A DNA stretch of 39,381 nucleotides, from IMG/VR virus record IMGVR_UViG_3300046512_000365, positions 1 to 39,381 of that record, one strand, 5' to 3'. Below the pieces are notes generated by a model that had not been told where the DNA came from, made no database searches, and saw nothing but the letters and a program-made list of their open reading frames with translations. Source of the DNA: a virus. Below, piece after piece: positions 16,412-23,339 of the stretch (positions are counted from its first letter, which is position 1; each line of letters opens with the position of its first letter). Both the position numbers and the translations under genes were made by a program.

Positions 16412-17341
16412 TCAGAGCGCGCCTTGGAACAGGAACCCGGCGTCCGCGCCGACCAGCTCGGCAGAAAACTCGTCCAGCACGTCGTTCTTCCAGCTTCGGA
16501 TGTCGCCATCCCAGCGCGCCTGCTCGACAAGAGGGTGGCCGCGAAGCTGATAGGTGTAGCCAAAGCTGGGCAGCGGCATCTGGCGCTGACCCTTCGGCGC
16601 CACCCAGGCGAGGATCGCATCATTGCCCCAGATATCGACAGTACTACCGTCGGCCTGGTCGTAGATGCCATCGCCCGACACGACATTCTCGATGTCGAAG
16701 TATGACGCCATCATCGCCAACGTGATCGACGAAGAATTGGTGTATTTGAAATGACCGAGCAGCATCGGATGCTTGCCGAGTGCGCTGTTAAGGCCACCGG
16801 GCAGGACAAGGGTATTGGGACGGCGGCCGATACGCTTGCGGATAACTTCCTTGGCGTCGAACACCTGTTCCTTGGGATTGCTGTCCGGGTCCGACCATTT
16901 ATAGTCACCAGCCAGCGCAGTCTTGTTGGATGCAGCGTAGGAAGTCGCATTACGCGCCACTTCCGCGCGCTGGATTTCCTTCTCCATCGCCACCACGGCC
17001 AGCACCGTATCAACCGCGATCTGTTGCAGATCGATGCCGGGCACTGCGCCAGCTTCCTGCTGGAATTCGATAGGGGTTACCGCCGACAGCGCTTCCTGAT
17101 GAAGCGAGACCGCCTTGCCCTCATAGCCAAACTCCAGCGCGGCGATCGTCCCGCCCGGCGCGCGGCGGGTCCGGCGACGACGGAAACTGGATCGGTCGAA
17201 CTCGATCCGCTTGGCGGCCCTGGTGGGCATTTCAACTACGGGAAACAGGGCTTCGCCGACGAAATCGGCATTGGTATAGCCACGGGCGTGTTCGGTCAGG
17301 ATCGGATCGACGACGCGCGTCTGGGCACCATTCATGGACAT
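16412..17341 (-). CDS. Major capsid protein
   Basis: About 310 residues. I place the start at the ATG at 17341, which has AAAAGG about 9 nt upstream, rather than the TTG at 17359. The sequence has the layout of HK97-type/DUF-type phage coat proteins: an N-terminal arm with VDPILTEHARGYTNADFVGEALFPVV, a Gly/Arg-rich E-loop region (RRRRTRRAPGG), a long backbone helix rich in Ala/Val (AVDTVLAVVAMEKEIQ), and C-terminal strands with WAPKGQ-like and SWKNDVLDEFSAELV segments. It lies after the decoration and protease genes, the standard Mu I-to-T gene order. Confidence 0.87.
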   Translation of the reverse strand: MSMNGAQTRVVDPILTEHARGYTNADFVGEALFPVVEMPTRAAKRIEFDRSSFRRRRTRRAPGGTIAALEFGYEGKAVSLHQEALSAVTPIEFQQEAGAVPGIDLQQIAVDTVLAVVAMEKEIQRAEVARNATSYAASNKTALAGDYKWSDPDSNPKEQVFDAKEVIRKRIGRRPNTLVLPGGLNSALGKHPMLLGHFKYTNSSSITLAMMASYFDIENVVSGDGIYDQADGSTVDIWGNDAILAWVAPKGQRQMPLPSFGYTYQLRGHPLVEQARWDGDIRSWKNDVLDEFSAELVGADAGFLFQGAL

Positions 17342-17450
17342 AAGGATCGGCCTTTTCAAAGGAAATGAGTGGAAGGCCGTTGCGCCGCCTGGATTGGGAC
17401 AGGCCGCCTCCCTTGGGCAGTATTCGGGCGACCGTCATCGCCGCCCGATC

Positions 17451-17792
17451 TCAGGTTTTGAGAAGGATTTCGATCTTCTGCCCGTCAGCGGCGGCGGCCG
17501 TCACCGCGATGCCGTCGAGCGGTCCGGCGCCGCCGCGCGCAATGGCCTTGCCACTGCCATCGGCGGCGGCCTTGACCTCCGCACCGGCCGCAATCGCGCC
17601 TCCCGCCTCGACGATCGTCGTGCCCAGCACATCGACGGCGAATGCGTCTCCGATCGCGGCGGGGTATTGCGACACGCCCAGCGCCTTGGACCCCGACGCG
17701 CATTGCTGGCCGGTCATCAAGCCCACAAAGCGGGCCGCTGCGACCGCCGCTGCCGCGACTTGGGTCATGGAGAAGATGCTTGTTTTCTGCAT
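17451..17792 (-). CDS. DUF2190-family capsid decoration protein
   Basis: A 113-residue, Ala/Gly-rich protein matching the DUF2190 pattern: strands of the type RFVGLMTGQQCASG and GVSQYPAAIGDAFAVDVLGTTIVEAGGAIAAG, and a C-terminal DGIAVTAAAADGQKIEILL. These small beta-barrel proteins decorate and stabilise the capsid surface. The start has a strong ribosome-binding site (AGAGGAAAC upstream of ATG 17792). It sits between protease/scaffold and major capsid genes, as usual for this family. Confidence 0.85.
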   Translation of the reverse strand: MQKTSIFSMTQVAAAAVAAARFVGLMTGQQCASGSKALGVSQYPAAIGDAFAVDVLGTTIVEAGGAIAAGAEVKAAADGSGKAIARGGAGPLDGIAVTAAAADGQKIEILLKT

Positions 17793-17827
17793 GTTTGTTT
17801 CCTCTTGGGAGATAGCGGGAAGCTAGA

Positions 17828-18772
17828 TCAGGCCGCGCCTTGGGCGCGCTTGACCGCGTCGATCCACGACATTCCGGCATTGTCCTGCTGGATCGTCTTG
17901 GCGCGGGCGTGGAGCGCAGCCTGTTCGGGATCAACGTCGTAGCCTTCGGGCGCGGCAAAGCTGGTGTAGGACTTGTCGTCCTTCGGCTTCATCCCATGCT
18001 CTGCGAACGAGACGAGCGGCATGGCACTGTCGAACAGCTTCTTGAGCGCAGCGGCCGGGGTCATGTCCCCCGCCTCGCCGAAGCTGACGACAGCCGTAGC
18101 GTCGAGATGGTCAAGCACGCCAACCAGCAGCGCCCGCCCAGCGGGAGCAAGTTTTGCGGCCCCGCTCAGCCCTTCGGCGAAGCTGACATTACCGGCATGC
18201 AACGCGGCCACAGCCGCTTTGTGCGCGGCCTCTTCCCGCTCGGCAATCTTGCGCTCACGCTCGTCGAGCGCAGTGACGCGCTCGGCGAAACTCGCCTCAT
18301 TCATAATGTTGTCCTTACTTTCTGAAAAATCGAAGGTGGCAGCACCATCGTCGGCACCGTCTGCGAACTGGACGGTGCCCAGCCCCTTGATGCCCGGCGC
18401 ATGCGCGCCCAGAAAACCGATGTGCTTGAGATACCAAGTCCCCGGCTTGGGATTGGCGGCGTGTTCGGGTGGGTAGAAGCGCGCCGAAACCTTGGCATAT
18501 TGCTTCTTGCGGACGGCTTCGGCGAAGGCCGGTTCCACGTTTGCCGGACGGGCGACCAGTTCACCATTCTCGACGACCAAGCTATCGACCCAGCCATAGG
18601 CTGGATCGTCCAAGGCCGGATGACCAATTACCAGGGGGGCGGGATCGCTTTCGCGGTCGTAGGCGGCAGCCATCGCAGCGAACATGGCTTCGCTGAACGA
18701 TACCGCGACACCTTCGTTCGAAGTGAAGGTGCCGATGCGAGCAAGCCGAATGGTGGGGGGCGTCTGATCCAT
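17828..18772 (-). CDS. Mu I-like head maturation protease/scaffold
   Basis: A 314-residue protein of the Mu-like_Pro family. The N-terminal 150 residues contain the family's PLVIGHPALDDPAYGWVDSLVVENGELVARP segment, including the catalytic-looking GHP motif, and KVSARFYPPEHAANPKPGTWYLKHIGFLGAHAPGIKGL. The rest is a charged helical scaffold-like region. It is the first gene of the left late arm, transcribed leftward, with the CGGATAC dyad 35 nt ahead of its ATG. In Mu this gene follows the F gene directly; here F is 17 kb away on the other strand. Confidence 0.88.
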   Translation of the reverse strand: MDQTPPTIRLARIGTFTSNEGVAVSFSEAMFAAMAAAYDRESDPAPLVIGHPALDDPAYGWVDSLVVENGELVARPANVEPAFAEAVRKKQYAKVSARFYPPEHAANPKPGTWYLKHIGFLGAHAPGIKGLGTVQFADGADDGAATFDFSESKDNIMNEASFAERVTALDERERKIAEREEAAHKAAVAALHAGNVSFAEGLSGAAKLAPAGRALLVGVLDHLDATAVVSFGEAGDMTPAAALKKLFDSAMPLVSFAEHGMKPKDDKSYTSFAAPEGYDVDPEQAALHARAKTIQQDNAGMSWIDAVKRAQGAA

Positions 18773-18807
18773 GCCCCACCGATAGCGGGGGCAGACAAGT
18801 CGGCCGT

Positions 18808-18825
18808 GTATCCGTCATCGGAAAC
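18808..18825 (-). promoter_or_regulatory. Putative late-activator dyad upstream of the left late operon
   Basis: The plus strand reads GTATCCG-TCAT-CGGAAAC; in the direction of the protease operon it is GTTTCCG-ATGA-CGGATAC. The two halves are inverted repeats at 6 of 7 positions with a 4-bp spacer. The gene-proximal half is identical to those at 29939-29945 and at 1199-1193 on the minus strand. It lies 35 nt ahead of the first gene of a 14-gene operon. This resembles the dyad sites upstream of Mor- and C-activated promoters in Mu. Site function is inferred. Confidence 0.6.
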
Positions 18826-18886
18826 GGGGTCGATCTGCTATCGCCTTGACCTCAGATCGCAGGACTAGGCGGCGATTGCAAGCGGG

Positions 18887-19027
18887 TCAGATCAGCCGCG
18901 ATGCCAGTTCGATCAGAAACTGGGCGGTGCCTATCACCACCATCGCCGCAACGATGGCGGCGGACAGGCGACCCCGCCGCGTTTCACGGGGGTGTTCAGC
19001 GTCGCGATCGGACCAATCGTTGGGCAA
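18887..19027 (-). CDS. Possible small single-TM protein (TTG start)
   Basis: A 46-codon frame with strong high-GC third-position bias: a charged N-terminus (PNDWSDRDAEHPRETRRGR), then one hydrophobic helix (AAIVAAMVVIGTAQFLIEL). This Arg-rich-then-membrane order would give an N-in topology. Only a TTG start is available because in-frame stops lie just upstream, and AAGG is too close to it to be a good ribosome-binding site. It is followed by the late-activator site. The coding bias makes me think it is real or a recently damaged gene. Confidence 0.4.
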   Translation of the reverse strand: MPNDWSDRDAEHPRETRRGRLSAAIVAAMVVIGTAQFLIELASRLI

Positions 19028-19051
19028 GCCTTATCATGCACCGCCATAGGG

Positions 19052-19243
19052 TTATGGAATAGCCTCTATTTGCCCGTGGGCATCTTGCCCATGGGGGGCG
19101 AAGGCGTTTTTGGTAGTTGGGTAGCCCCCGCCCTTTATCGGCGCTCTACGGGCGGGAAAAACCGGCCCGCGTTGCAGAGCCATCATGTGCGCCCCCGCAA
19201 TAGCGATCGTGGCGACGCGCTGGGCCTGCCGGATCAGGTTCAT
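19052..19243 (-). CDS. Possible small ORF overlapping the gene upstream
   Basis: A 63-codon frame starting with ATG and preceded by GGGG at 5 nt spacing. Its first 26 codons have strong G/C third-position bias, better than the frame of the overlapping ORF (19146-19475) over the same bases. The C-terminal half (Pro/Gly/His-rich, with HGQDAHGQ) looks less coding. No family was recognised. It may be a real overlapping gene, or the sign of a frameshift in the upstream ORF. Confidence 0.35.
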   Translation of the reverse strand: MNLIRQAQRVATIAIAGAHMMALQRGPVFPARRAPIKGGGYPTTKNAFAPHGQDAHGQIEAIP

Positions 19244-19475
19244 CGATGCCCCATTTCCCGCTTAGCCCGTCAGGACCATCATCGGTATGGATGACCATGC
19301 AATAGGGCTTATTGAGCGTTGCCGCCAACGCTGCCGTAACAAGCTTGATCCTCTTGTTGATATCGACCGAGTCGGCAGGCGTCGCCGGTTTGAATTCGGG
19401 TTGTTCCCGAAGGACCGTGCCGAATAGCGACGCAATCTCGTCATCAGGCATCCGGCGCATCAGTATGCCAGCCAC
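19146..19475 (-). CDS. Hypothetical protein downstream of the YozE-like gene
   Basis: A 109-residue ORF overlapping the YozE-like gene by 16 bp. Residues 1-75 look like a normal soluble protein (MPDDEIASLFG, DINKRIKLVTAALAATL, YCMVIHTDDG); the last 35 residues are Arg/Gly/His-rich and lack coding bias, because a different frame appears to take over at about 19243. It may have a short true C-terminus or be frameshifted. It is likely co-transcribed with the YozE-like gene under the GTTC-N7-GTTC box. Confidence 0.5.
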   Translation of the reverse strand: MAGILMRRMPDDEIASLFGTVLREQPEFKPATPADSVDINKRIKLVTAALAATLNKPYCMVIHTDDGPDGLSGKWGIDEPDPAGPARRHDRYCGGAHDGSATRAGFSRP

Positions 19476-19693
19476 TCTAATTCAGCATCTTCAAGAGCGA
19501 CGTGCATGTCAGGGTCCGCCTCCAGCTTATTGAGACGGGCAGCGACGTCGCTAAAGGCGCCAGAGATGGGATAGCGCGGATCACGATGCGCGGCCTTGGC
19601 CAGATCACCTACAGGATCGTCACGCTTACTTTGCCCTAGGAGCCATGTGGCAAAGCACGGCTTAGGGGCGGAATCGGGTGCAAAATGCTTCAT
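19460..19693 (-). CDS. YozE-like (SAM-like fold) small protein
   Basis: A 77-residue protein with the YozE_SAM_like signature: FATWLLGQSKRDDPVGDLAK, a short linker, then D-RYP and a helical C-terminus ending in DAELEWLAY. The conserved core W-L-Q-RDDPVGDLA is visible at residues 17-33. The biochemical function of the family is unknown to me. The gene is the first of a leftward block between the late operon and the repressor, with four GAAC half-sites upstream that include a GTTC-N7-GTTC SOS-type box, suggesting induction by DNA damage. Confidence 0.7.
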   Translation of the reverse strand: MKHFAPDSAPKPCFATWLLGQSKRDDPVGDLAKAAHRDPRYPISGAFSDVAARLNKLEADPDMHVALEDAELEWLAY

Positions 19694-19734
19694 CTTTCGT
19701 CACTCCTTTCGACTCGAACGAGAACAAAGATATA

Positions 19735-19749
19735 GAACATATCAGGAAC
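19735..19749 (-). promoter_or_regulatory. Putative alphaproteobacterial LexA (SOS) box
   Basis: On the minus strand the sequence is GTTC-CTGATAT-GTTC, an exact match to GTTC-N7-GTTC, the LexA box of alphaproteobacteria. Two further GTTC half-sites follow (at 19725-19722 and 19719-19716). The box lies about 42 nt ahead of the ATG of the YozE-like gene, in the range where LexA would block RNA polymerase; TATATC between the box and the gene could serve as the -10. Four GTTC units in 34 bp is unlikely to be chance in this GC-rich DNA. Confidence 0.6.
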
Positions 19750-19878
19750 AAATTGGAGTCAGGCAAGGCCATTTCGTCCGTGGGGTTCCCGTGCCAATGC
19801 AGGACATGTCGATACGAAAGACGGTGCGGCGCGCCAAAATGCCCGATATGGCGCTCGTGGTTAAGATGAGGTGATGCC

Positions 19879-20310
19879 ATGCGTAAGGCGAAGCGCGCTG
19901 CGCTGACGATGATTGCAACCATGGTTTTGGCGGGATGTTCTAATTCTGCCGAGGTCACGACACCGCTTTCAAGTCGAGTAAAAGCGGATGTTCTGCAAAC
20001 CTATGCTGGATCGAAGGGAGCGTCGGACATCAAAGTGCTGGCTATGTGGCGCGCAGACGCGATCCCCGAGGGACAAATTATTTGCGGTGAGTTAGAAGCC
20101 CCGGCGGAATTAAAAGCACATCGCCAGTCGCTTAGATTTTTAGACGACCGAAGCAATGGATATGCTCAAGTGGAATTTCATGAACTATGGGCCGGATCAC
20201 CCATGGCAACAAGAATAGTGGACACCAATAAAGCGCTGTTCAACCAAACATGGGACCAGCATTGCAAGCCGTTCAGCCCACTAAAGCCTTGGTGGAAATT
20301 CTGGAGTTAG
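19879..20310 (+). CDS. Predicted lipoprotein (moron)
   Basis: A 143-residue protein with a lipoprotein signal: basic RKAKR, a hydrophobic helix, then LAGC, with Cys20 the expected lipidated residue. After that comes a soluble domain ending in an aromatic PWWKFWS tail. Codon use is clearly more AT-rich than in flanking phage genes. It is on the opposite strand from its neighbours on both sides, has its own upstream region, and its stop overlaps the repressor stop (convergent, 4 bp). This fits a lysogeny-expressed moron, for example a superinfection-exclusion lipoprotein. Function is inferred only. Confidence 0.72.
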   Translation: MRKAKRAALTMIATMVLAGCSNSAEVTTPLSSRVKADVLQTYAGSKGASDIKVLAMWRADAIPEGQIICGELEAPAELKAHRQSLRFLDDRSNGYAQVEFHELWAGSPMATRIVDTNKALFNQTWDQHCKPFSPLKPWWKFWS

Positions 20311-21044
20311 AGGGACTTTCCTCCCCATACGACACGGCCAATCAAATTGAGCGTATCGTCCCGTTCAAGGTCAACCAACCTGTCAAATCGCTCGTAATCG
20401 CGATTGTCGCTGGTGATCAATAAGCGCCGGGTGCTCGGAAAATGAACGCGTTTGACCATAAGTTGATCGTTCATTCGCAGCACGAATATGCCGTCTACCG
20501 GCTGGCGGCGATTGATGTCGAACATCACTAAGTCATCGTCGTTCACAGTGGGCGTCATACTGTCGCCCTTCACCTTCACGATCCGAAGCCCTGAAACGTC
20601 GCCGAACTTCTTTCGAAGCCAGCTTTCCGGAAAGCCCATGCTCTCGACCGACTCGGCGGCTTCGACAGCGTTGACACCCCCGCCAGCCGATACAGTTACA
20701 TCATGCAAGGGTACGAAACGCACAGGGAAGCTGCTGTTCTGAGCCGCTTCGGACTCTCCCGCATTCACGGCCTTGGTCTGATCGGCAGTAGTCGCGCTTC
20801 CAATCGAAGTCCGCATCGCATGCAAATATTCGTCAACGATCCCGGTTTTTAGATACTGATCTAACGCTGCCTTGGCATCTCCGCTGGCCGCGCTGGCCAC
20901 CTTATTGATCCTGTCCAGCGTCAACGTGCTTTCGCCCGCCAACATCCGTTGAAGGGTCGCGTAAGCAATACCTGTTTTGCGCGCTGCATCTTTCTGCGTC
21001 CCCATGTCGCGGACGGCAGCTTTCACCCACTCCAGCAGCGTCAC
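20307..21044 (-). CDS. Phage repressor with HTH and S24 autocleavage domain
   Basis: A 245-residue CI/LexA-type repressor. Residues about 14-50 form a helix-turn-helix (TQKDAARKTGIAYATLQRML). The C-terminal S24 domain has the serine at S162 in GDSM and the lysine at K198 in MVKRV, with Ala120-Gly121 as the likely self-cleavage bond. It should hold the prophage silent by binding the AACATC/GATGTT operators next to its gene and be inactivated through RecA after DNA damage. It is divergent from Ner and the transposase. It is not the small Mu c-type repressor that lacks a peptidase domain. Confidence 0.9.
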   Translation of the reverse strand: MTLLEWVKAAVRDMGTQKDAARKTGIAYATLQRMLAGESTLTLDRINKVASAASGDAKAALDQYLKTGIVDEYLHAMRTSIGSATTADQTKAVNAGESEAAQNSSFPVRFVPLHDVTVSAGGGVNAVEAAESVESMGFPESWLRKKFGDVSGLRIVKVKGDSMTPTVNDDDLVMFDINRRQPVDGIFVLRMNDQLMVKRVHFPSTRRLLITSDNRDYERFDRLVDLERDDTLNLIGRVVWGGKSL

Positions 21045-21061
21045 GCGACATCCCTCACGAA

Positions 21062-21127
21062 AACATCATTATGATGTTGACATCTTAGTTGATGTTTAAA
21101 TATAGGCTTCAACATCGTTTTGATGTT
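21062..21127. promoter_or_regulatory. Three palindromic repressor operators
   Basis: Between the divergent repressor and Ner genes lie three inverted repeats with the half-sites ACATC and GATGT. O1 is AACATCA-TTA-TGATGTT (21062-21078), O2 is ACATC-N6-GATGT (21080-21095), and O3 is AACATC-N5-GATGTT (21111-21127). O1 and O3 have a 5-bp spacer between the ACATC/GATGT halves; O2 has 6. They cover the rightward -35 and the sequence just before the Ner ribosome-binding site. Two more AACATC half-sites follow at 21389 and 21398. S24 repressor and Ner are the likely ligands. Confidence 0.8.
21077..21106 (+). promoter_or_regulatory. Early rightward promoter
   Basis: A perfect TTGACA (21077-21082) is followed after 18 bp by TATAGG (21101-21106), or after 17 bp by ATATAG. 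The promoter drives Ner and the transposase operon. Its -35 overlaps the end of O1, and O2 fills the spacer, so repressor bound at O1/O2 would exclude RNA polymerase. The matching leftward repressor promoter could not be placed with confidence. Confidence 0.65.
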
Positions 21128-21137
21128 AGGGGGCCAA

Positions 21138-21386
21138 ATGGATTGGCATAGCGAAGATGTTAAGGCTGCGATCCGGAAGCGTGGATCAACCCTCACTGCC
21201 TTAGCCAAATCCAACGGCATCACGCTCCAGGCGCTGTCCCGCGCTATCCTTGAGCGCTCGTCCGCTCGCGCTGAAAACATCATTGCCGAATTCATCGGGG
21301 TCCATCCCATGCAAATTTGGCCGTCCCGCTACGACGGGAAGGGTGAAAGGCTGTCGCTGCTGGAAGCCCAACAGGTGGCAGCATGA
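21138..21386 (+). CDS. ner: Ner-like DNA-binding regulator
   Basis: An 82-residue protein of the Nlp/Ner family, which in Mu shuts down early and repressor transcription. It shows the family's layout: MDWHSEDVKAAIRKRGSTL, then a helix-turn-helix (LAKSNGITLQALSRAIL), RA-NIIAEFIGVHP-QIWPSRY. The ATG at 21138 is preceded by AGGGGG; a TTG at 21120 would add six residues but lies inside operator O3. It is the first gene of the early operon and divergent from the repressor. Its stop overlaps the start of a Cys-rich 34-residue ORF. Confidence 0.88.
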   Translation: MDWHSEDVKAAIRKRGSTLTALAKSNGITLQALSRAILERSSARAENIIAEFIGVHPMQIWPSRYDGKGERLSLLEAQQVAA

Positions 21387-21487
21387 ACAACATCACTAAC
21401 ATCAAATGTGCGTGTTGTTCACTATGCGTTTACACTATTCGCGCGCAAGGTGGAGTCAAAATGGCACAACCTGGAGCAGCGTCATGA
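21383..21487 (+). CDS. 34-residue Cys-rich ORF between Ner and the transposase
   Basis: ATG overlaps the Ner stop (ATGA), and its TGA overlaps the transposase ATG (ATGA), so it fills the gap between the two genes exactly and would couple their translation. The peptide carries a CxCCxxC cluster (C9, C11, C12, C15) that could bind a metal, followed by a short basic segment and a Gly/Ala/Ser end. Two AACATC operator half-sites lie inside its first codons. It may be a coding leader controlling transposase synthesis or a small regulator. Too short for composition tests. Confidence 0.45.
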   Translation: MNNITNIKCACCSLCVYTIRAQGGVKMAQPGAAS

Positions 21488-23298
21488 ACGTCGCTGGGGG
21501 GAACGCCACACATCTCAATGCGCAAGAGATTGCCGATCTGCGCCTCGCGGGTTTGCCGACGACAAAGACTGGCGTTCGGGTCCGTGCGACCGGCGAAGGC
21601 TGGCCTTTTGAACTGCGCAAGGTTCGCGGTGGGAACGCTTGTTTTTACACCATCGCGGGTCTGCCTTTAGCAGCGCGCGAAGATCTGTTCGGACGTCGTG
21701 CCGACGCTGCGCTGTCGGCCATGCGCCCCGTTGGCCGTCCGAAAGGCGACTGGTTCGATCGTAATCCTGATGTTGCTGATGCGGTGCTGGTCATACTCGC
21801 CCAGCACAAACATGCGTCAACTCGCGTTATGGAACTGCTGAGAGCGCAGTTTAGCAGCCTTCCTTCGCTGCGGAGCCTCAAGCGCTACATTCTGCGTATC
21901 GAGCGTGAGCAAAAAGTCCTGCTCACCGCCGAACGTGATCCCGACAAGTTCAAGTCGATGTATCGCCCGGCGCTCGGTCGCATGGACGCCACAGTCTCTT
22001 ACGCCCACGAAATGTGGGAAATCGACACGACCAAGGCCGATTTGATGTGCACTGATGGCCGCAAGGCGATCCTGGGCATCATCGACCGCTGGAGCCGCCG
22101 CGCCCGCTTCCTCGTCGTTGAAAGCGAAAGCGCGCAGTCGGTCCGTCAGATGCTGGTCAGCACCATGCTCATGTGGGGCGTGATGCCTGCCATTCTGAAG
22201 GTCGATAACGGATCGGGCTTCATCAACGCTTCCATCATCGCGTCGTTGGACGCGGTCGGGATCAAGCTGGACGCATGTTTACCCGGCCATCCCGAAGACA
22301 AGCCGCATATCGAGCGCGTATTCGGCACCTTCAATCGCGAACGCGCGTCGATGCTGAAGGGCTTTACCGGCCACAATGTCGCCCAGGCGCAGCAGTTGCG
22401 CGCCCGCGCCAAAAAGAAAACGGGCCGTGCGGTTGTCGAGGCCGGGATCGACAGCGCCGAGTTGCAACGCATTCTCGATGCTTGGGTCGACGGCACCTAC
22501 CATCAGCGCAAGCACAGCATGATCGGCATGCCTCCCATGGAAAAGTGGCAGCGGTCGCCTGAATCAGCCCGCGCCGCACCGTCGGAAAGCCTGCTCAAAA
22601 TCGCCTTCAGCGCAGTCATCGGCTCTGCATCAGTCGGGAAACGCGGTGTCCGTTGGAAGAACGGCCGGTACTGGGCCGACACGCTCATCCCGTACATGGG
22701 TCAGCAGGTAATGCTGCGCTGGGACGAGGGCGACTATGGCGCGCTGTATGTCTTCAACGACGCTGGCGACTTCATCGACACCGCGCTCAACGTGGAGCGC
22801 CAAGGTTTTTCGCAGAAGACCGTAGCGCTGGCGGCGCGCCGGGAAATGAACAAGTTTCTCGAAACGCAGCGCGCCGAGCTTCGACAGAAGAAAACGTCTT
22901 TTTCGATCGACAAGGCCATGGACGCAGTCCTGCGCAATGAGGCCGAACAGGCAGGTAAGCTGGCGCATTTCCCCCGGCCGACAGAAGCCCGCTCCACCCC
23001 GACGATGGACAGCATAACTCATGCGCCGGTCCCGGAGGTGCCAGACACGTCGCGTATCGATGCCCTGATGGCGCATCCTGCGCCGAAGAAGGCAGCGCTC
23101 CGCACCCCGGCCGAAAAGATGGCGGAAGCCGACGCCGTCATCGCTGCCGCCGCGCGCGGTGAAACGGTGGACGCAGACGCCCTGGGCCGCGCCCGCCTCT
23201 ACGCCACCACCGCTGAATATCGCGCCGAAAAGACGATGGTCGTCGCCTTCGGCTCACCCGCCATCGCCCCGGCCGAACGTCGCCAGGGTGCCGCCTGA
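21484..23298 (+). CDS. MuA-type DDE transposase
   Basis: The enzyme that integrates and replicates the phage by transposition. I start at the ATG at 21484 (GGAG about 11 nt upstream, overlapped by the small ORF); the longer reading to 21406 adds 26 residues unlike the family. Using that longer numbering, residues 35-95 form the MuA-type winged DNA-binding domain (LNAQEIADLRLAGLPTTKTG, then EGWPF and FYTIAGLP). The catalytic residues are D207 (EIDTT), D267 (KVDNGSG) and E303 (PHIERVFGTFN). A beta-barrel Mu transposase C-domain and a charged C-terminal tail that may contact the MuB ATPase follow. Confidence 0.95.
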   Translation: MNVAGGNATHLNAQEIADLRLAGLPTTKTGVRVRATGEGWPFELRKVRGGNACFYTIAGLPLAAREDLFGRRADAALSAMRPVGRPKGDWFDRNPDVADAVLVILAQHKHASTRVMELLRAQFSSLPSLRSLKRYILRIEREQKVLLTAERDPDKFKSMYRPALGRMDATVSYAHEMWEIDTTKADLMCTDGRKAILGIIDRWSRRARFLVVESESAQSVRQMLVSTMLMWGVMPAILKVDNGSGFINASIIASLDAVGIKLDACLPGHPEDKPHIERVFGTFNRERASMLKGFTGHNVAQAQQLRARAKKKTGRAVVEAGIDSAELQRILDAWVDGTYHQRKHSMIGMPPMEKWQRSPESARAAPSESLLKIAFSAVIGSASVGKRGVRWKNGRYWADTLIPYMGQQVMLRWDEGDYGALYVFNDAGDFIDTALNVERQGFSQKTVALAARREMNKFLETQRAELRQKKTSFSIDKAMDAVLRNEAEQAGKLAHFPRPTEARSTPTMDSITHAPVPEVPDTSRIDALMAHPAPKKAALRTPAEKMAEADAVIAAAARGETVDADALGRARLYATTAEYRAEKTMVVAFGSPAIAPAERRQGAA

Positions 23299-23339
23299 CA
23301 ATCGCCTTTCAACTCCATTGCACGACCGGAGAAGAACTC

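Noticed and set aside
18773-19900. A phage end inside the window near the repressor, as in Mu
   Set aside because: No copy of the CGCTTTCCACTTT repeats or a comparable cluster was seen there, and the leftward operon begins with a phage-type late promoter site, so the left arm appears to belong to the same phage.
21406-21483. N-terminal extension of the transposase by 26 codons
   Set aside because: The extra residues do not resemble MuA-type N-termini, no good ribosome-binding site precedes 21406, and a coupled small ORF occupies the region in another frame.
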